Of a stretch of 64,000 nt of DNA, positions 31,651-44,297 are shown in pieces. The DNA comes from Cacajao melanocephalus (lineage: Eukaryota; Chordata; Mammalia; Primates; Pitheciidae): assembly GCA_963573385.1 (NCBI GenBank), contig CAUYLG010048087.1:1-64000 (forward strand). Reading direction: 5' to 3'. The position numbers and the translations under genes are program-made. Position 1 is the stretch's first letter, and the number at the start of each line of letters is the position of its first letter. A model generated the notes under the pieces. That model searched no databases. It had not been told where the DNA came from and saw only the letters and a list, made by a program, of their open reading frames with translations.

Positions 31651-31848
31651 TGCTATGGAATCAAATAGTCTTCTGTTAAAGTCTCCCCATGACTCATTTT
31701 CTCATGTGTAAAATGCAGATGGTAATGGTATACCCTTGACAGATATTTTGTGAGTATGAATTAGATGGTGACACATCTAAGCCTTTACACTGTGTCAAAT
31801 ATGTAATAAACCCCCAATAAAAGTTAGCTATCATTATTATTACTATAG
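31651..31848 (+). mobile_element. MIR, plus strand
   Basis: CTATGGAATCAAATAGTC..CATGACTCATTTTCTCATGTGTAAAATGCAGATGGTAATGG..TTTTGTGAGTATGAATTAGATGGTGACACATC..GTAATAAACCCCCAATAAAAGTTAGCTATCATTATTATTA fits MIR. Confidence 0.8.
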
Positions 31849-33766
31849 AAAGGGAAAGGAACATTGCCATGACAAGGCTATGTGTGATTAAAAGCCAACG
31901 TAAGAGTTACCTAGAGTTGCAGTGATTCAGGGAAACTGAGGTGAGCTGTGACCTTTCTGGGCCCAGTTCATTGAACAACCCAACACAAAGACAAGATTTT
32001 ATTTATGAGTGGTGCTGAGTGAGACTGAATATGGAGATTGATGGCCTCTAATAATAAGCCAGGACATGTGAACTTCCTCCATTTCACAATGTGGAGACAG
32101 TTTAGATTTTGGAATTATAAAGTAATATGATAAAATCAGTTCTAAAACAACTTGAAATCATATAGCAACCACTTATTCCTTTACACATGCTTTGCCTGTC
32201 CTCTGTTAAGGTCAACTGCATAATAATTTTGCCATTTAAATATTGCATTTTTCCAAGTGGAATAAGAAAGACTAGTTCTTATTTTGAGGATAGGAGGTAT
32301 TCAGCAAATATTTGATCATTTATTGAAATATAATTGTTTTGATTGAGCACAGGAGTTAGGAATTTTTGAATCACTTCCTCTTATGAAGGTGCATTTATTT
32401 TGTCACTTTATTCCATGGTTACATTCTGTACTATTAGACTGAGGCTAATTTATGGTTAAAAATGCCTGTGGCATTTTGTTACAGTGTCTACAGATATCAA
32501 CAAAGTCATCTCTACTACTATAAAAGTAAATTAAACTGCAAAATCAATGATTATGATTCTGAGGTGCAGTGTTCACAATGATTAGGAACTTGATTATTTA
32601 GTAGAATTGTACTTAGGTATGAATATCAGCATTCTTTTCTGCATTGTGAGAATCAATTACTTAATATAAATGGAAGCATCTTATTTGGCTCTACTTTGAT
32701 GGTTTTGATTTTTTTTTGACCAAACACTATGATTATAAAGGTCAAGGAGCTATTTAAAATAGATTCTGTCTCAGAATAAAATACATTTTGTTCATAACTT
32801 GGCCAGCTACTATGTCAATCCTATATTTACTAAGGGCCTTCATGAAATGTCTATTTGGAAGAATCAGTCTGTAATGGCAGTGATATGTCAAGGAAAGACA
32901 AAACAGCCTTAGGGAATGCATTTTACCTGATGTGGGTTACATGTACCTGTAATAGGAAAGATTCCTGTGTCTTTGGACAGTACAGTGGGCCTGGCAGGGT
33001 GGTGGAGGATTCTACCTGTGCTTTCCAGCTCGTAGCAGGATGTTCACTTCTATTTACTTCTTGAGTATCCTTCAAGCAGTAGTTATCAGAGCTGCATTTG
33101 AGATGAAAGGGATCCCTATTATGGTCCAAACTGAAAATCTCCACAGGACACCTCTCTGTAAGGATTAAGCTGTTAGGAAGGCAGGGATTCTTTCCAACTT
33201 TAGACACTGAAAGAAGCTATTGCTTCTTTATGGTACTGAAGGTGATCTTTGATATTTCAATGCTTATTACTTTGATCACAGAGGAAATTTTAAAACACAC
33301 TAATGTTCCATTCATTCCAAGTATGTAGAAAATAATTACTCTTTTTCAAAGAGAGGCACTATATTTACCAACTGCAGACTAGGTATGCATAACGTATGTA
33401 CATATGCACTTATAAATGAATGGATGAATGATGATTTAGGTGGCATTATAGGCTCTTCCTTTCTCCTAACCTAATTTACATAAACAGTGGTCTCAGAAAT
33501 ACAATTTCCCCTGATTATTTACTTGCAGGGCCCAAGAAATGCTTGCAAAGTCTGAGGTTCACAAAATGGATCTGGTTGGCAGTTGCGTGACTGTGTATAT
33601 TGTCCCATTTTCTTTTAAATACTTAATCACCTTTATATAAGTTTACTTTAACATTTTGATTCCAGAATACCACATATTTTATTGACAGGGCTATTTATTA
33701 CTGAAAGAATGTAAAATAAAGGTATAAAAATGTCTTCTACATGAGGCATTCTTAGCATATATTCCG
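31849..33766. other. ~1.9 kb, mostly unassigned
   Basis: 32085-32150 could be a very decayed minus-strand L2 piece (GTAATATGATAAAATCAG). The rest has no recognised gene or repeat. Confidence 0.45.
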
Positions 33767-33802
33767 GTTTTTTTTTTTTTCTTTTTCTTTTTTTCTCTTT
33801 CC
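33767..33802. repeat. Poly-T/CT-rich tract
   Basis: T13 followed by CTTTTTCTTTTTTTCTCTTTCC; no Alu or L1 attached. Confidence 0.85.
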
Positions 33803-35999
33803 ATTAGTTCTGTTTATTTATGGAAGCAATGTTGGCTCATGTTTTAGGCTTGTTCTTCTCCGACTTTACTAATGTACTTTTCTGACTTTAATATGCACCA
33901 AAGTTGCCCTCTTTAACAACTCTTTCTTTATCCTTTCACTAACGTTCAGTCTCTTGGGAATCAAGCACAAAAACAAAGTCATCCATCTTGAACTAATACA
34001 CAAGCTTACACCTACTGACAGTAGTTAAGTACAAAATTGGTGATGCTCTCCACGACTGGAATTTCATTTGACTACCAATTCCCAAGGAGGCTAATTCATT
34101 TACCAATGGATATGAACAAAACCACAGTCACGATTTCAGAGAACATATTGTATTTTCCCTCTTTGAGATAATTCTAACGAGGCGGCTACTCCACTTTACA
34201 TCTTCTATCACATGGTGGTGAGAAAACCCTATAACTTAAAGGAGAGGAGTTTATTACGGTAAGTATAAAACAGAACAAAACAGTTGGGCTTCCACAGCAC
34301 TTTATGGGAAACATCTTCTGACCCTTCTATAAACAATTCCTTTGGTAAAGTCCCCATTTTATGTTGGTTTGCTCTGTCATCAGTGTAGAGTTATGGCTTG
34401 AATAAATTCTTGTTGAGGGTTTCAAGGTTGGCATGGGAATGCTTTCTTTTCGAGATCTTATAGTGGATGTGTGTAATTCATCAAGTGTGGAACATATGCC
34501 ATGCTTTATTCACAAACTTTGAGAGAAGTTAATTGCTAGCTATCACCTTCAAAATCTGGCACCAGAATTTTATATCTAAATCATTTGAGTAAAAATCAGT
34601 TGGTAAGGCTTTGCCATTTACTCCTAGCAAATATATTATTAGCTTATCCAAATGAAAATCATTTAAATATTGTTTTATGATTTTCAAGAGCTTGTTATTT
34701 ATGCTTCGTTTCATATATTGGTAAGCATTTTAGGATTTCACTATATCTAAATTTTGAAGTGGGTGTGAGAATTAAAGACATAACTATATTGCTGGAGAAG
34801 ATCAAATTATAAAAATTTAATTTGCATTTTATTTGAGTAAGAATTAATGGAAAAATGTTTTCTATATGTACATTAGACTTGTGATCTTTTATGTGTTATA
34901 AAGCATAATATCCTCCATATATTTACTTTGTAAAGAATAAAAGGTTATGAATATAACAAAAATTTATTTATTCCTATTCTCTCTTTAAATTGAACTGTTA
35001 ACAATTACCAATGCCTTGAAAACCCACAAAAGTGCATTATGCAATATACTTTCACAATTAATTGGTTATTAGGTCATTATGAAAATTTAAAATGTTTTTT
35101 CTTCTGCTCATTTTACCCAACCGTTGCATAAAAGAACAGATATGACATATTATTTGTTGAAATGCCAGTTTTAAACAAACTTTTTTTGGTTTAAAATATT
35201 CGTGTCTGGTCCTCACCTAATAATTAGCTGAAAGTTATTAACTTTTATATTTGAATCTAATCTTGAGAATAAAAAATAGGCTGCAGCAAAGTTTATTTTT
35301 CATTAGATAAAGCAAATAAAACATGTTTCATGAATAAGAATTTTTGTTAATTACCTTGTATGCAAGATATTCTTCAGTTAAGCAGTTCTAGCTGTTTCCA
35401 CCACAAACAATTTTTCTCTGGGCATGTGTAATAGAAAAAAAACACATTAAGTGGGCATAACGTGATTTTTGTACTTCCTCTTAAGCAATTCATTCGAATT
35501 TAGATACATTTTAAGTTATTTTATTTTGAAGTAGGCAAGCTATATTTATTGCACTTTGTTTTGAATGCAAATGGTTAAGTGTTTTGCATTCTCATCTGTG
35601 AAGAGTCCTATGACTAAATCATAATTTAATGATCTCTTCCTACAGAGATGCTGCAAAATTTAGATCTGAGAAAAGGATTCTTATTTTTATCTATTTAGGC
35701 TGATTATTTATAAAATCTCCGCAGGCTTCCTTTGTTGTTCTAATAATAAAACACTAGATGAAATCAATATTATGAAAGATAGTATCTTTTATTTTAGAAA
35801 TATGGATTATTGAAATAAATCTTCACATATGAAATGATATTTTATGTATGTGTGATAATGTGCATTTTCTCTGGAGTTGGAAAATTGTGTCAGTTTTATC
35901 GGAAGCAAGAGCTAGGCCTTTTTTATTTAAAGCATCATATATAATTTAGGTAAATTGAAAGAAAAAATATTTTATATTTACCCACATATTTGCCATTTT
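33803..35999. other. 2.2 kb repeat-poor AT-rich sequence
   Basis: No repeat or gene recognised on either strand. This is one of the longest clean stretches in the window, so it is a reasonable place to look for constrained non-coding elements. Confidence 0.5.
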
Positions 36000-37085
36000 C
36001 AGTCCTCTTTATTTCATTTTAAAGATCTGAGTTTCTATCTGGCATAATGTCCTTTCAGCCTTAAAAATTACTTTTAGTTTGTCTTACATATAGTGTAATT
36101 CTAATGATGATAATCCTCTTAGTTTTAATTTACCTGAAAAATCTTTATTTTACCTCAGTATTTCACTGTTTTCACTGGTAAAGAATTCTGGGTTGACAGG
36201 ATTTTTTTGTTGTTTTTCTTTCAGAATCTTTAACTTGCTATAAACAGTGTGTAACATTTTGTTTATCTCTGGCTGTTTTCAAGGTTTTTTCTTTTTGTTT
36301 TTTTGAAAGTTTGTTATGTACTTAGGTGAGGCTTTCTCTGTGTTATCATTCTGAAGGTTTGCTGGGATCCTTGAATCTATTAATGCCCAATTTTACCAAA
36401 TTTGATAAATTTTCTGCCATATTTCTCAAATATTTTTATGCCTCATCTCTCTCTCTTCTTTTGAAAATTCAATTACACACGTGTAAAATGTTTTGAGACT
36501 CTATTCTATTCCACTATCCCATACCCCTGACCTTTTCTCTCTCTGTTTTTAAGGTTAGAATATTTCTATGGATCTAGCTTTAAGTATACCAGCTCTTTTC
36601 TCTGTTACCTCCAATTTACTGTTAAGCTAAGTGAAAATTTTGATTTCTGATATTATTTTTTCAATCCTAGAATATCTTTCTGGTTCTTTTGTAGGGATTC
36701 TATATCTCTGTTTAGGTTTCATAATTTTAGGTTCATTTTGAAAAGTAGTTACATATTATTTTATTCCTTGAGCATAATTATAATTGTGCTTAAAATTCCT
36801 TGTTTGCTAAGTCCAATGTTTAGGTCATCTCAGGGGTCATCTCCATTGTCTTCTCTCTGAGCATGGAACACATTTTCTGGTTTTATATGTTGAGTCATTT
36901 TGAATTGTTTTCTGGTCATTGTATAGATTCCAGAATCTGTCATGTTCTCCAATTTATATTAGCTTCTGTTTTTATAAGCAGGGAGTTAATGTGACAGAAA
37001 TCAAACTATAGTGTCCTTTGAAGTGGATGGTTGTTGAAATCTCAATTCAATTCTTTTAACCTCAGCAGAGCTGTTTGGAAACTCT
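36000..37085. mobile_element. Probable old L1 (L1M-class) fragment
   Basis: Text such as GAGGCTTTCTCTGTGTTATC, TGATAAATTTTCTGCCATATTTCTCAAATATTTTTATGCCTCATCTCTCTCTCTTC, ACACACGTGTAAAATGTTTTGAGAC, ATCTTTCTGGTTCTTTTGTAGGGATTCTATATCTCTG and TGCTAAGTCCAATGTTTAGGTCATCTCAGGGGTC parallels a long T-rich module that I associate with L1M elements (GGAAATTCTCAGCCATTATCTCTTCAAATATTGC.., CTAATTCCAACATCTGGGTCATC). Strand not assigned. Confidence 0.5.
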
Positions 37086-37090
37086 CTTGC

Positions 37091-37453
37091 TGTCTTAGTT
37101 CTGGCTGCTATAACAGAATACCATAAGTCAGCTGGCTTATAAGCAACAGAAATGTATTTCTCACAGTTCAGGAGACTGGAACGTCCAAGATCAAGGTGCT
37201 GGCAGATTTGTTCTTCGGTGAGGGCTGGTTTCCTGGTTTATAGGCAGCCACCTTCTCCCCATGTCCTCACATGATGGAAGGAGTAAAGGAGTTCTCTGGG
37301 ACTTCTTTCATGAAGGCACCAATCCCAGTCATGAGGGCCCCACTCTCCCGATCTTATCACTCCCTAGAGGGTTCATCTCCAAATACCATCTCACTGAGGA
37401 TTACGTTTCAACATATAAATCAGGGGACAGGCACAAATATTCAGTCTGTAACA
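37091..37453 (-). mobile_element. MLT1-type solo LTR, minus strand
   Basis: TGTCTTAGTTCTGGCTGCTATAACAGAATACCATAAG..TTCTCACAGTTCAGGAGACTGGAACGTCCAAGATCAAGGTGCTGGCAG..CCATGTCCTCACATGATGG..CATCTCCAAATACCATCTCACTGAGGATTACGTTTCAACATATAAAT to GTCTGTAACA is an antisense MLT1 LTR with TG..CA ends. The ~109-codon plus ORF across it is LTR translation. Confidence 0.92.
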
Positions 37454-37811
37454 CCCACTGATGCCTATTTCAAAGGATACCCAGGGATTGGGCATCATTT
37501 ACACATACAATTTGGGGCCTTCCCTTTGATGGACTTCCCCTCGCATTTTCCAGTTGCTCTGGTTGCCCAAGCTCTGTCCTCTGCTTCTTCAAACCAGTAA
37601 CTGCAAATTTGCTTTCCTCATTTTATCCACCTAGAATGGACAGACTGGGTCTTGATCTTCCCTAAAAACTATAAAATAGGAAACTCACCCAATGTTGTTC
37701 CTTTCTTCTAGTTGTCTACCCCCTCCACTATCTGCCTGTGTTGGATTACCTTCCAGTGTTTTCAGGTACTTATTTTTCGTAAATTTTTAAATAATGTGTC
37801 TGTATTTCATA
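37454..37811. other. Spacer, nothing recognised
   Basis: ~360 bp with no assigned feature. Confidence 0.5.
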
Positions 37812-38139
<328 letters not shown>

Positions 38140-38156
38140 TGAAAGGACCCATTATT

Positions 38157-38209
38157 AGAAATCCATAACTTTATCTTGGAAAGAGAAATCCATAACTTTA
38201 TATTGGAAG
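38157..38209. repeat. 27 bp tandem duplication
   Basis: AGAAATCCATAACTTTATCTTGGAAAG followed at once by AGAAATCCATAACTTTATATTGGAAG, one substitution and one base of length apart. Confidence 0.9.
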
Positions 38210-38867
38210 TTAATTCTCATATTATAAACCTTTGAAAACATAATTTTCTTGGCTGCTTCATTATAGGATTACAGAATAATCTATTAGGTTAAACAATGTA
38301 AAATTATCATTTTCCAGGTCAGAAATGGTCAAATAATGATAATTTCATATGGTTAAAACTAGTAATTATGTTCTTAGATAGTTATAATTTATTTTATCAT
38401 TGAATGTCTATGGCATATAGAGTTTTCTATATTTCAGGTTACTTAACATTGTACAGAGTCTTAGAAGTGGAATGTCTGGGTCCCAGTTTATGTACATCTT
38501 TAAACCTCTTCAATAATTGCTATTTTTGTTATTAAATTATAAATAACATGTAATTTTTTTGTAAAATGGTTGAATGAATTATAATGTTTAATTTGTTTTC
38601 ATCCTAGAATTCTTTCATGCAATTATATTTTGGCTTTGCTATTTTTTCTTTGGCAAAAATATTATAAATTAATTGATTTGTGTTTGTTTATTATAATTCA
38701 CAGTGAATATATTCATTATGCTTGCTAGCTTCTCTACCTTGTCTTTGGGTAATGTATCAGAATATTTTAAATACCTGGAAATATTTGGGACTTTCATCAT
38801 CAAATTTCCTCCTTTATTCATATTTAAGACTTTCAAATCTACTTAAATTTAGGAATGTCTAAAACCA
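38210..38867. other. AT-rich spacer, nothing recognised
   Basis: ~660 bp with no assigned feature. Confidence 0.5.
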
Positions 38868-39496
38868 ATTTCAACTTTTATCTTACATTCAGTGGGTACA
38901 TACACAGGTTTGTTACATTGATATATTACATGGTGCTGCAGTTTGGGGTGTAAAGGATCCTGTCACCCAGGGTCATTGAGCATAGTACCTAGTAGTTACT
39001 TTTGCAGTCTTTAGTCCCCTGCGTCCCTCACTTGTTTAGTAGTCCCCATTGCCTAGTGTCGCCATCTTAATGTTTATGTGTACTCAACGTTTCACTCCAA
39101 CTTGTGAGAACCTGGTATTTAGTTTTCTATTCCTGCCTTGATTTGCTTAGGATAATGATCTTCAGCTGCATCCATGTGGCTAACAAGGACATGATTTTGT
39201 TATTTATTTTATTGCTGCATGGTATTCCATGGTGTACATGTAATGCATTTTCTTATCCAACCCACTGTTGATGGGCACCTAGGTAGAGTCCATGTTTTTG
39301 CTAATGTGAATAGTGCTGCGATGAACATATGAGAGAATGTGTCTTTTTGGTAGAACTATTTATTTTCCTTTGGGTATATACCTAGTAATGAGATGGCGAG
39401 GTCGAATGTTAGCTCTGTTTTAAGTTCTTTGATAAATCTTCAAACTGCTTTACACAGTGGCTGAAATTTACATTCCCAGCAACGGTGTATAAGCAT
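38868..39496 (-). mobile_element. 5'-truncated L1 3' end, minus strand
   Basis: Antisense L1: GGGTACATACACAGGTTTGTTACATTGATATATTACATGGTGCTGCAG; CCTTGATTTGCTTAGGATAATGATCTTCAGCTGCATCCATGTGGC; ATTGCTGCATGGTATTCCATGGTGTACATG; GAATAGTGCTGCGATGAACAT; to CATTCCCAGCAACGGTGTATAAGC. Covers the end of ORF2 and the 3'UTR; ORF2 is broken. Confidence 0.94.
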
Positions 39497-41134
39497 TTAA
39501 TTTTAGGAAACTTTTAAGATGGTTTCCATATGCAAGTAATAATTTTTGAAAACGTGTTTTATATTTTTATGATTGTGAGTACACTCAGACATAGAAAAAG
39601 GAATTTAAACCAATAAGTGTTTTCTGTTTGGAGAAAACTGTCCTTGATATGTGGGCAATACAAGTGTTATATATAAAGCTCTTGCCTGGTTATGCGCCCT
39701 TAAATGTTATAGTATGAGCTGGCACAAAACTATCTAAGTGGGAAACACAAAGGATATGGCATAAGAAAGAGTAACTAATCCCTATAAGATAAGGCAAATT
39801 TTTCATGTCAATATAAACAGAAGATTTGGAACCTTTGCTGTGGGCTTACTGTACTGTGGCATAGTGCTTTGAATGCCTAAGAAGGTTTACCTATCATATT
39901 CTGAAAAACAACATGAAAAAAATAAATTGATAGGTCTTATTTAACTCCTCAAAGAAACTAAATCCAATGCAATTCTTATAAAAAATTGAGTTATGTTTGT
40001 GTTAACAGAGTACATCACATACTAGCAATCTGTGATGTAAGTACATGTCTGCTAATTAATTTGTTTATTTTACAGAAAAATAAGTTAATTGAAAGCATGC
40101 ATATGGTTCCTAAACAATGCATGGAAAGGGCTAATTGGGCCATTGCTTTTATAAAAAAGCGATCAAAATGTGCCTTAAAAGGATGTGCTGTTATATTACA
40201 GTTCAAAAGAATAAAGTCCCAATACGTGTCTAAATGTGTGCTAAACCTTAAGACTATCTCAAAGCAAGAATAGTAAATACCTAACACGTGAGAACTATCT
40301 CTTGTATAATATCAGTGATAGAAATTGTTAATAGATCACTTTAATCTTTCCTGATCAGCTCAAATGCAGGGTCAGGATCCTTTGGACACAGAGTTTGAAT
40401 AGGTTACTACCAATCAGTTACGTTAGTTTATGAAAGTAAGATTTTTTGCCATGTATACACTTCCTACTAAACAACCATCACAAGAGAATAATTTTACTTA
40501 GAAATGTATCATGAATAAGAATGATTTTGATTTTAAGAAACAGGAAACCATTGAAATTATTTTACATGAAACTTTTTTTGTCTCACCTAGCTACAAGGTC
40601 AAATTGTATTCCAGTTTCAGCTTTTAATAAAAAATAACCATTCAGTTTATTTGAAGATCTAGGTCTTCAAATATAATTGCCAAGTATCTGTCTCTCTTCT
40701 CTTTTCTCTGTGGTGACTTTATTCTCAAGAAGGCTCTTTCTAAGTGGTGATAAAAAGAAGCCAATTTTTCCTGCCTTATGTCATACCTGCTGAGCAACCC
40801 TCAGTTTTTTCCTGGTAGCTCATGCATAAATCCAAGGTAGGTTTCTCATTGACTTCTTTTGGATCTGATGCCCTTCATAGCTTTAGTCACCATAGACTTA
40901 GGAGTAGAAAATATTAGCTGGTCATGCCTTTGTAACATGGACTAGAAAGCATTGGAAAGAGCCTCAATTCAGTCACATAAACATAGGAAATATTATTTCC
41001 TAGGTCCAATTGGGCTAAATGAATGGAGATAAATGCTGGGTAAGCAAAAACAACAGGTATTCATGGTAGCTTCCATTCTTATTTTTCTTGACTATTCTTC
41101 TGAAATAGTTCTATGACAGAGATTACAGTTGCAT
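39497..41134. other. ~1.6 kb, nothing recognised
   Basis: A plus 95-codon ORF (39986-40273) and a minus 90-codon ORF overlap each other; neither shows recognisable domains. No repeat family was identified. Confidence 0.45.
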
Positions 41135-41420
41135 TTGTTAGGGTAAAGTTTAAGCGGTTATAGTAAAAGTCTGCAAAGGAGATTGGCTCAAATTGAAAAG
41201 AGAAGTTCAATTTTTTATGATAGGAAGTAGGTTCTGATCCTCAGAGTCATACAGGAATTCAGGCCAGAGTGAGGTTTCTTTGTCATCCTCAACATGAACC
41301 TTTTACCACTGTGGGTTAGTCAAAAGGAAAAGGAAAAGTGAATCTAGATTATCTTCAAGTAGATGAGCTGAAAGTTGCCAATAGCATTTTTTCTCATGTC
41401 CCTTTGGTGAGAACCTAGTC
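41135..41420. other. Possible old unnamed repeat
   Basis: GTTAGGGTAAAGTTTAAGCGG..CAAAGGAGATTGGCTCAAATTGAAAAGAGAAGTTCAATTTTTTATGATAGGAAGTAGGTTCTGATCC resembles a dispersed repeat with the pattern TTAGGGTTCAG..TGGCTTAA..AGAGGTTTATTTCTCTCATG. Weak. Confidence 0.35.
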
Positions 41421-43020
41421 CTAGAACCAAACTAAGTGAAAAGGGTGACTAGAAAATTTAGTCTTCTCAGATATGAAAGGAAGCTATTGAAGAATATATT
41501 ATCTGAGGTCCCTTCCAGATTGAAAAGATTTTGTACCATGTTGGAAATAGAGAGTTTTAGATGAAATTCTCACCCTTCAAACATATGAGGACTTTCTGCA
41601 ACAAATAGGAACTATAACCCGGTTCACAGGCCTTTGGGATAAGACTTGGCTGCATAGGACTTTGGAGCAAACCATCAACAAAAGAGCAAACTCGCCATTG
41701 CAGGCATTGCTGATTGGATGGTGAGGAATCCTTCTGACCTGCCCAAGTAATCAATGGATGCCTTAAAGCATGAGCTTTGAAAACACTTAACATTATCCTG
41801 GCTACATAATTATAATGTTATTAATGACCATAAAGTTTCTTAGCGCTTTTTAAAAATCCAGTGAAAGTATTTGATTTCATGACCTCCTGGAGCTGAATCA
41901 CACATATTAATGATCCATCGCATGCTTACAAGATTTTATCTTTTTATTTGTTCCAGAATTATTGCCCTTTGATATTTAATACATATCATTTTGTTCTTGT
42001 ATTAAAGAACAAGTTAAAGGAGGACTGACTCTTTCAGGATAACTCTGCAGAGTTAATATGGTCTTTTTTAGCTTTATTAATATCTAAGCTGAAGGTGGCT
42101 GCTTTGTACTTCCAAGGTTGCCTTTGAAGGATCTATTCCTCAGGGGAGCATCCTGCTTCCTGCTTTTTTTTTTTTTTGCTTTTGATAGCAGTTGGCGGGA
42201 AAGCCCCTGTCGATCTGTAACTATTTGGAACTGCTAGACTGAAATGCCATTTTCAAAACTCCAGCTCCTCTGCTAAACAATTTTTCTAGGAATGATGCCA
42301 TATCACTAGCTACTTGGATTTGCCAAAAGGCAATACTACTCCAATGGCCCTAGCTCTGGGAATGCTACCAAATTATGGTTCAGGCTGGAGGTAGGCAGTA
42401 AATCAGCAGGAGAAGCTGATAAATGCCCTAGCTTTTAATACCTTTTATCTTTTTCCAGGCGACTGGTCTATCTCTCTCACCTTCTGCTTCTATTCATGAT
42501 AGTACCATTTTCTCCCCTTTTCTTGTGGCTTGATATTAGAATTTTCATTTGAAATGGCCTTCCTCAATTGTCAGAGAGAAAATTCACACCTTTCAAAGCT
42601 AAGGCAGTCAAATTTCCATGTCACTCATAAGTATCTCTTCTTTCTGTAGCACCTATGTGCAACTGTGGGATGCCTGATAGATTAGGATTGTATGTTGAAT
42701 GGGAAATAGGTCTGAACAAAGTGTCAGACAGTAGATTGAGAGCGAGGGGAGGGTTCCAAAGCAGCAGCAGAAGGCATCTCTAGCAAGCATCCACTCTGGC
42801 TGGAGGCTTCCTTCTGGTTCCAGCCTTCCTGGAAGCTCAGGCAGAGTTGTAAATTCCTTGGACCACGCAAGCCTAGATGTGTTGCCTGCTTTTGATAATG
42901 TATCAAAAACATGAACTCATCCTTGGAGATGACAACTATGAGGTTTTGGATGCAGAAATTTAGGTCGTCTGTCTTCCTTTTTCGTTTCCTTAAAAATACT
43001 ATTTTCTTTCTTGGTTTATC
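41421..43020. other. ~1.6 kb, nothing recognised except a T15 run
   Basis: A T15 homopolymer at 42164-42178 (CTGC then T15 then GC) has no Alu or L1 attached. Short ORFs lack domains. Confidence 0.45.
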
Positions 43021-43028
43021 ATTTGCCT

Positions 43029-43103
43029 GCCTTCTTTCTTTCTTTCCTTCCTTCCTTTCTTCCTTCCCTACATTTTCCCTATCTTCCTCTTTTCTTTCTT
43101 AAA
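43029..43103. repeat. (CTTT)n/(CCTT)n polypyrimidine tract
   Basis: CTTTCTTTCTTTCCTTCCTTCC and variants over ~75 bp on the plus strand. Confidence 0.9.
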
Positions 43104-43345
43104 AGTTGGTTGCCTGGGGTAACATGTACTGCATACATGCTGACTTCATTACTGTCCCTATGTGTGGCTATTATTTCTTCATTTATATGCACTTAGAAGT
43201 ATGTTATCTCTCTTTCAGTAAAAACTCATTTAAGAACTGACCATCTTCTTGTTTTGGTTATTGTGGCTTGGTATTGTCTAATATATTTTTGGGGTATTTG
43301 ATTTTTTTTAAGAAAGCAACTGGCCATGTCTATTTAGTTTCCTAC
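43104..43345. other. Spacer, nothing recognised
   Basis: No assigned feature. Confidence 0.5.
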
Positions 43346-43415
43346 TGAACCCTTGCACCCAGACCAGTGAGTGACTGATAAATAGTAGGTGCTCAATAAA
43401 TATTTATTTTTTAAA
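43346..43415 (+). mobile_element. L2 or MIR 3' terminus, plus strand
   Basis: CAGACCAGTGAGTGACTGATAAATAGTAGGTGCTCAATAAATATTTATT is the shared L2/MIR 3' end (CACATAGTAGGCGCTCAATAAATATTTGTT). Confidence 0.75.
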
Positions 43416-44265
43416 TAATGATCCTATTGTCAAGCAGACAAATCACCAAGAAGGAAGGAGCTATATATTTAAGAGTAATCTGTTGGTCTGGCCAAAATGG
43501 AGTTCTGAGTCCTTTGCTGAGCTGCTGTTTACCCAGAAGATGGTAAACTCCTGAGACCAACTTGGCTTTGTTGTTTTTCTCTTGTGGCTCCTTGACCTTG
43601 GAAATGTTTTTCTACAGGCACTGCTGTATTTCCCCCTGTTGGAATTTTATTTAATATTCTATCTTTGTTTCCATGTTAGAAAACATGCCATGTGAATAAT
43701 GATGCCTTGAGCAAAAGAAAATCACTCCAGCAGTACAATTTAAACTTAGGACAAATCCTGCCTTCACTTGCATTCACAATTTGCCAAGGCAGTCAGTAAG
43801 AACTGTGCCCACACAGGAACTGACAGAATTGAGGCTCCAAGGTTAGCGATGATTAAAATTTAAAAGTCCATTTACTCAGTTTCAAAATATTTTATTCGAT
43901 TGCTTCTGAGGCAGAATCATAAGTTGCCTTTGCCTTTGCTGCTCCCAGTGATGGCATCCAACTCTGAGGGTAGCTCATCCAACTCTGAGGGTAGCTCTGA
44001 GGGAAGCTAAATATCCTCATTGTTCAGTGCGCTAGAAGAGAACAAAATGAGGCTGTAAGGTCAATCTCACAGCCTTAGTGGAGTAAAAATTAGAAGTCAA
44101 TAATTCTCTTACCAACAAAGAGGACTTGCATTCAACAGGATTTTTAAAAGTGGTATTGTATAAAAATTTTGGAAAATACCACCATAATGGAAAAAAAATA
44201 AAGTGGCATATAAATCAAATATAGTGCTAAAATTATATTTTTTCCACATGAATTTTGGAATCCTT
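43416..44265. other. Spacer with a 21 bp tandem duplication
   Basis: No gene or family recognised. CATCCAACTCTGAGGGTAGCT is present twice in a row at 43955-43975 and 43976-43996, followed by a partial third copy (CTGAGGGAAGCT). Confidence 0.6.
43955..43996. repeat. Perfect 21 bp tandem duplication
   Basis: Two identical 21 bp copies back to back, with 12 bp of a third, diverged copy after them. Confidence 0.93.
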
Positions 44266-44297
44266 ATATAGATAGATAGATAGATATAGATATAGAT
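44266..44297. repeat. (GATA)n short tandem repeat
   Basis: ATAGATAGATAGATAGATATAGATATAGAT, about 30 bp. Confidence 0.9.

Noticed and set aside
37261..37600. 109- and 66-codon plus-strand ORFs
   Set aside because: They translate the antisense MLT1 LTR.
39986..40287. Overlapping 95-codon plus and 90-codon minus ORFs
   Set aside because: Opposed frames over the same AT-rich DNA; no domain. A processed pseudogene was considered but no family was recognised and no poly-A or target-site duplication seen.
42164..42178. T15 run read as the tail of a minus-strand retroelement
   Set aside because: No Alu, L1 or processed-gene sequence follows it on the right; it is listed only as a homopolymer. The same applies to A17 at 57105-57121.
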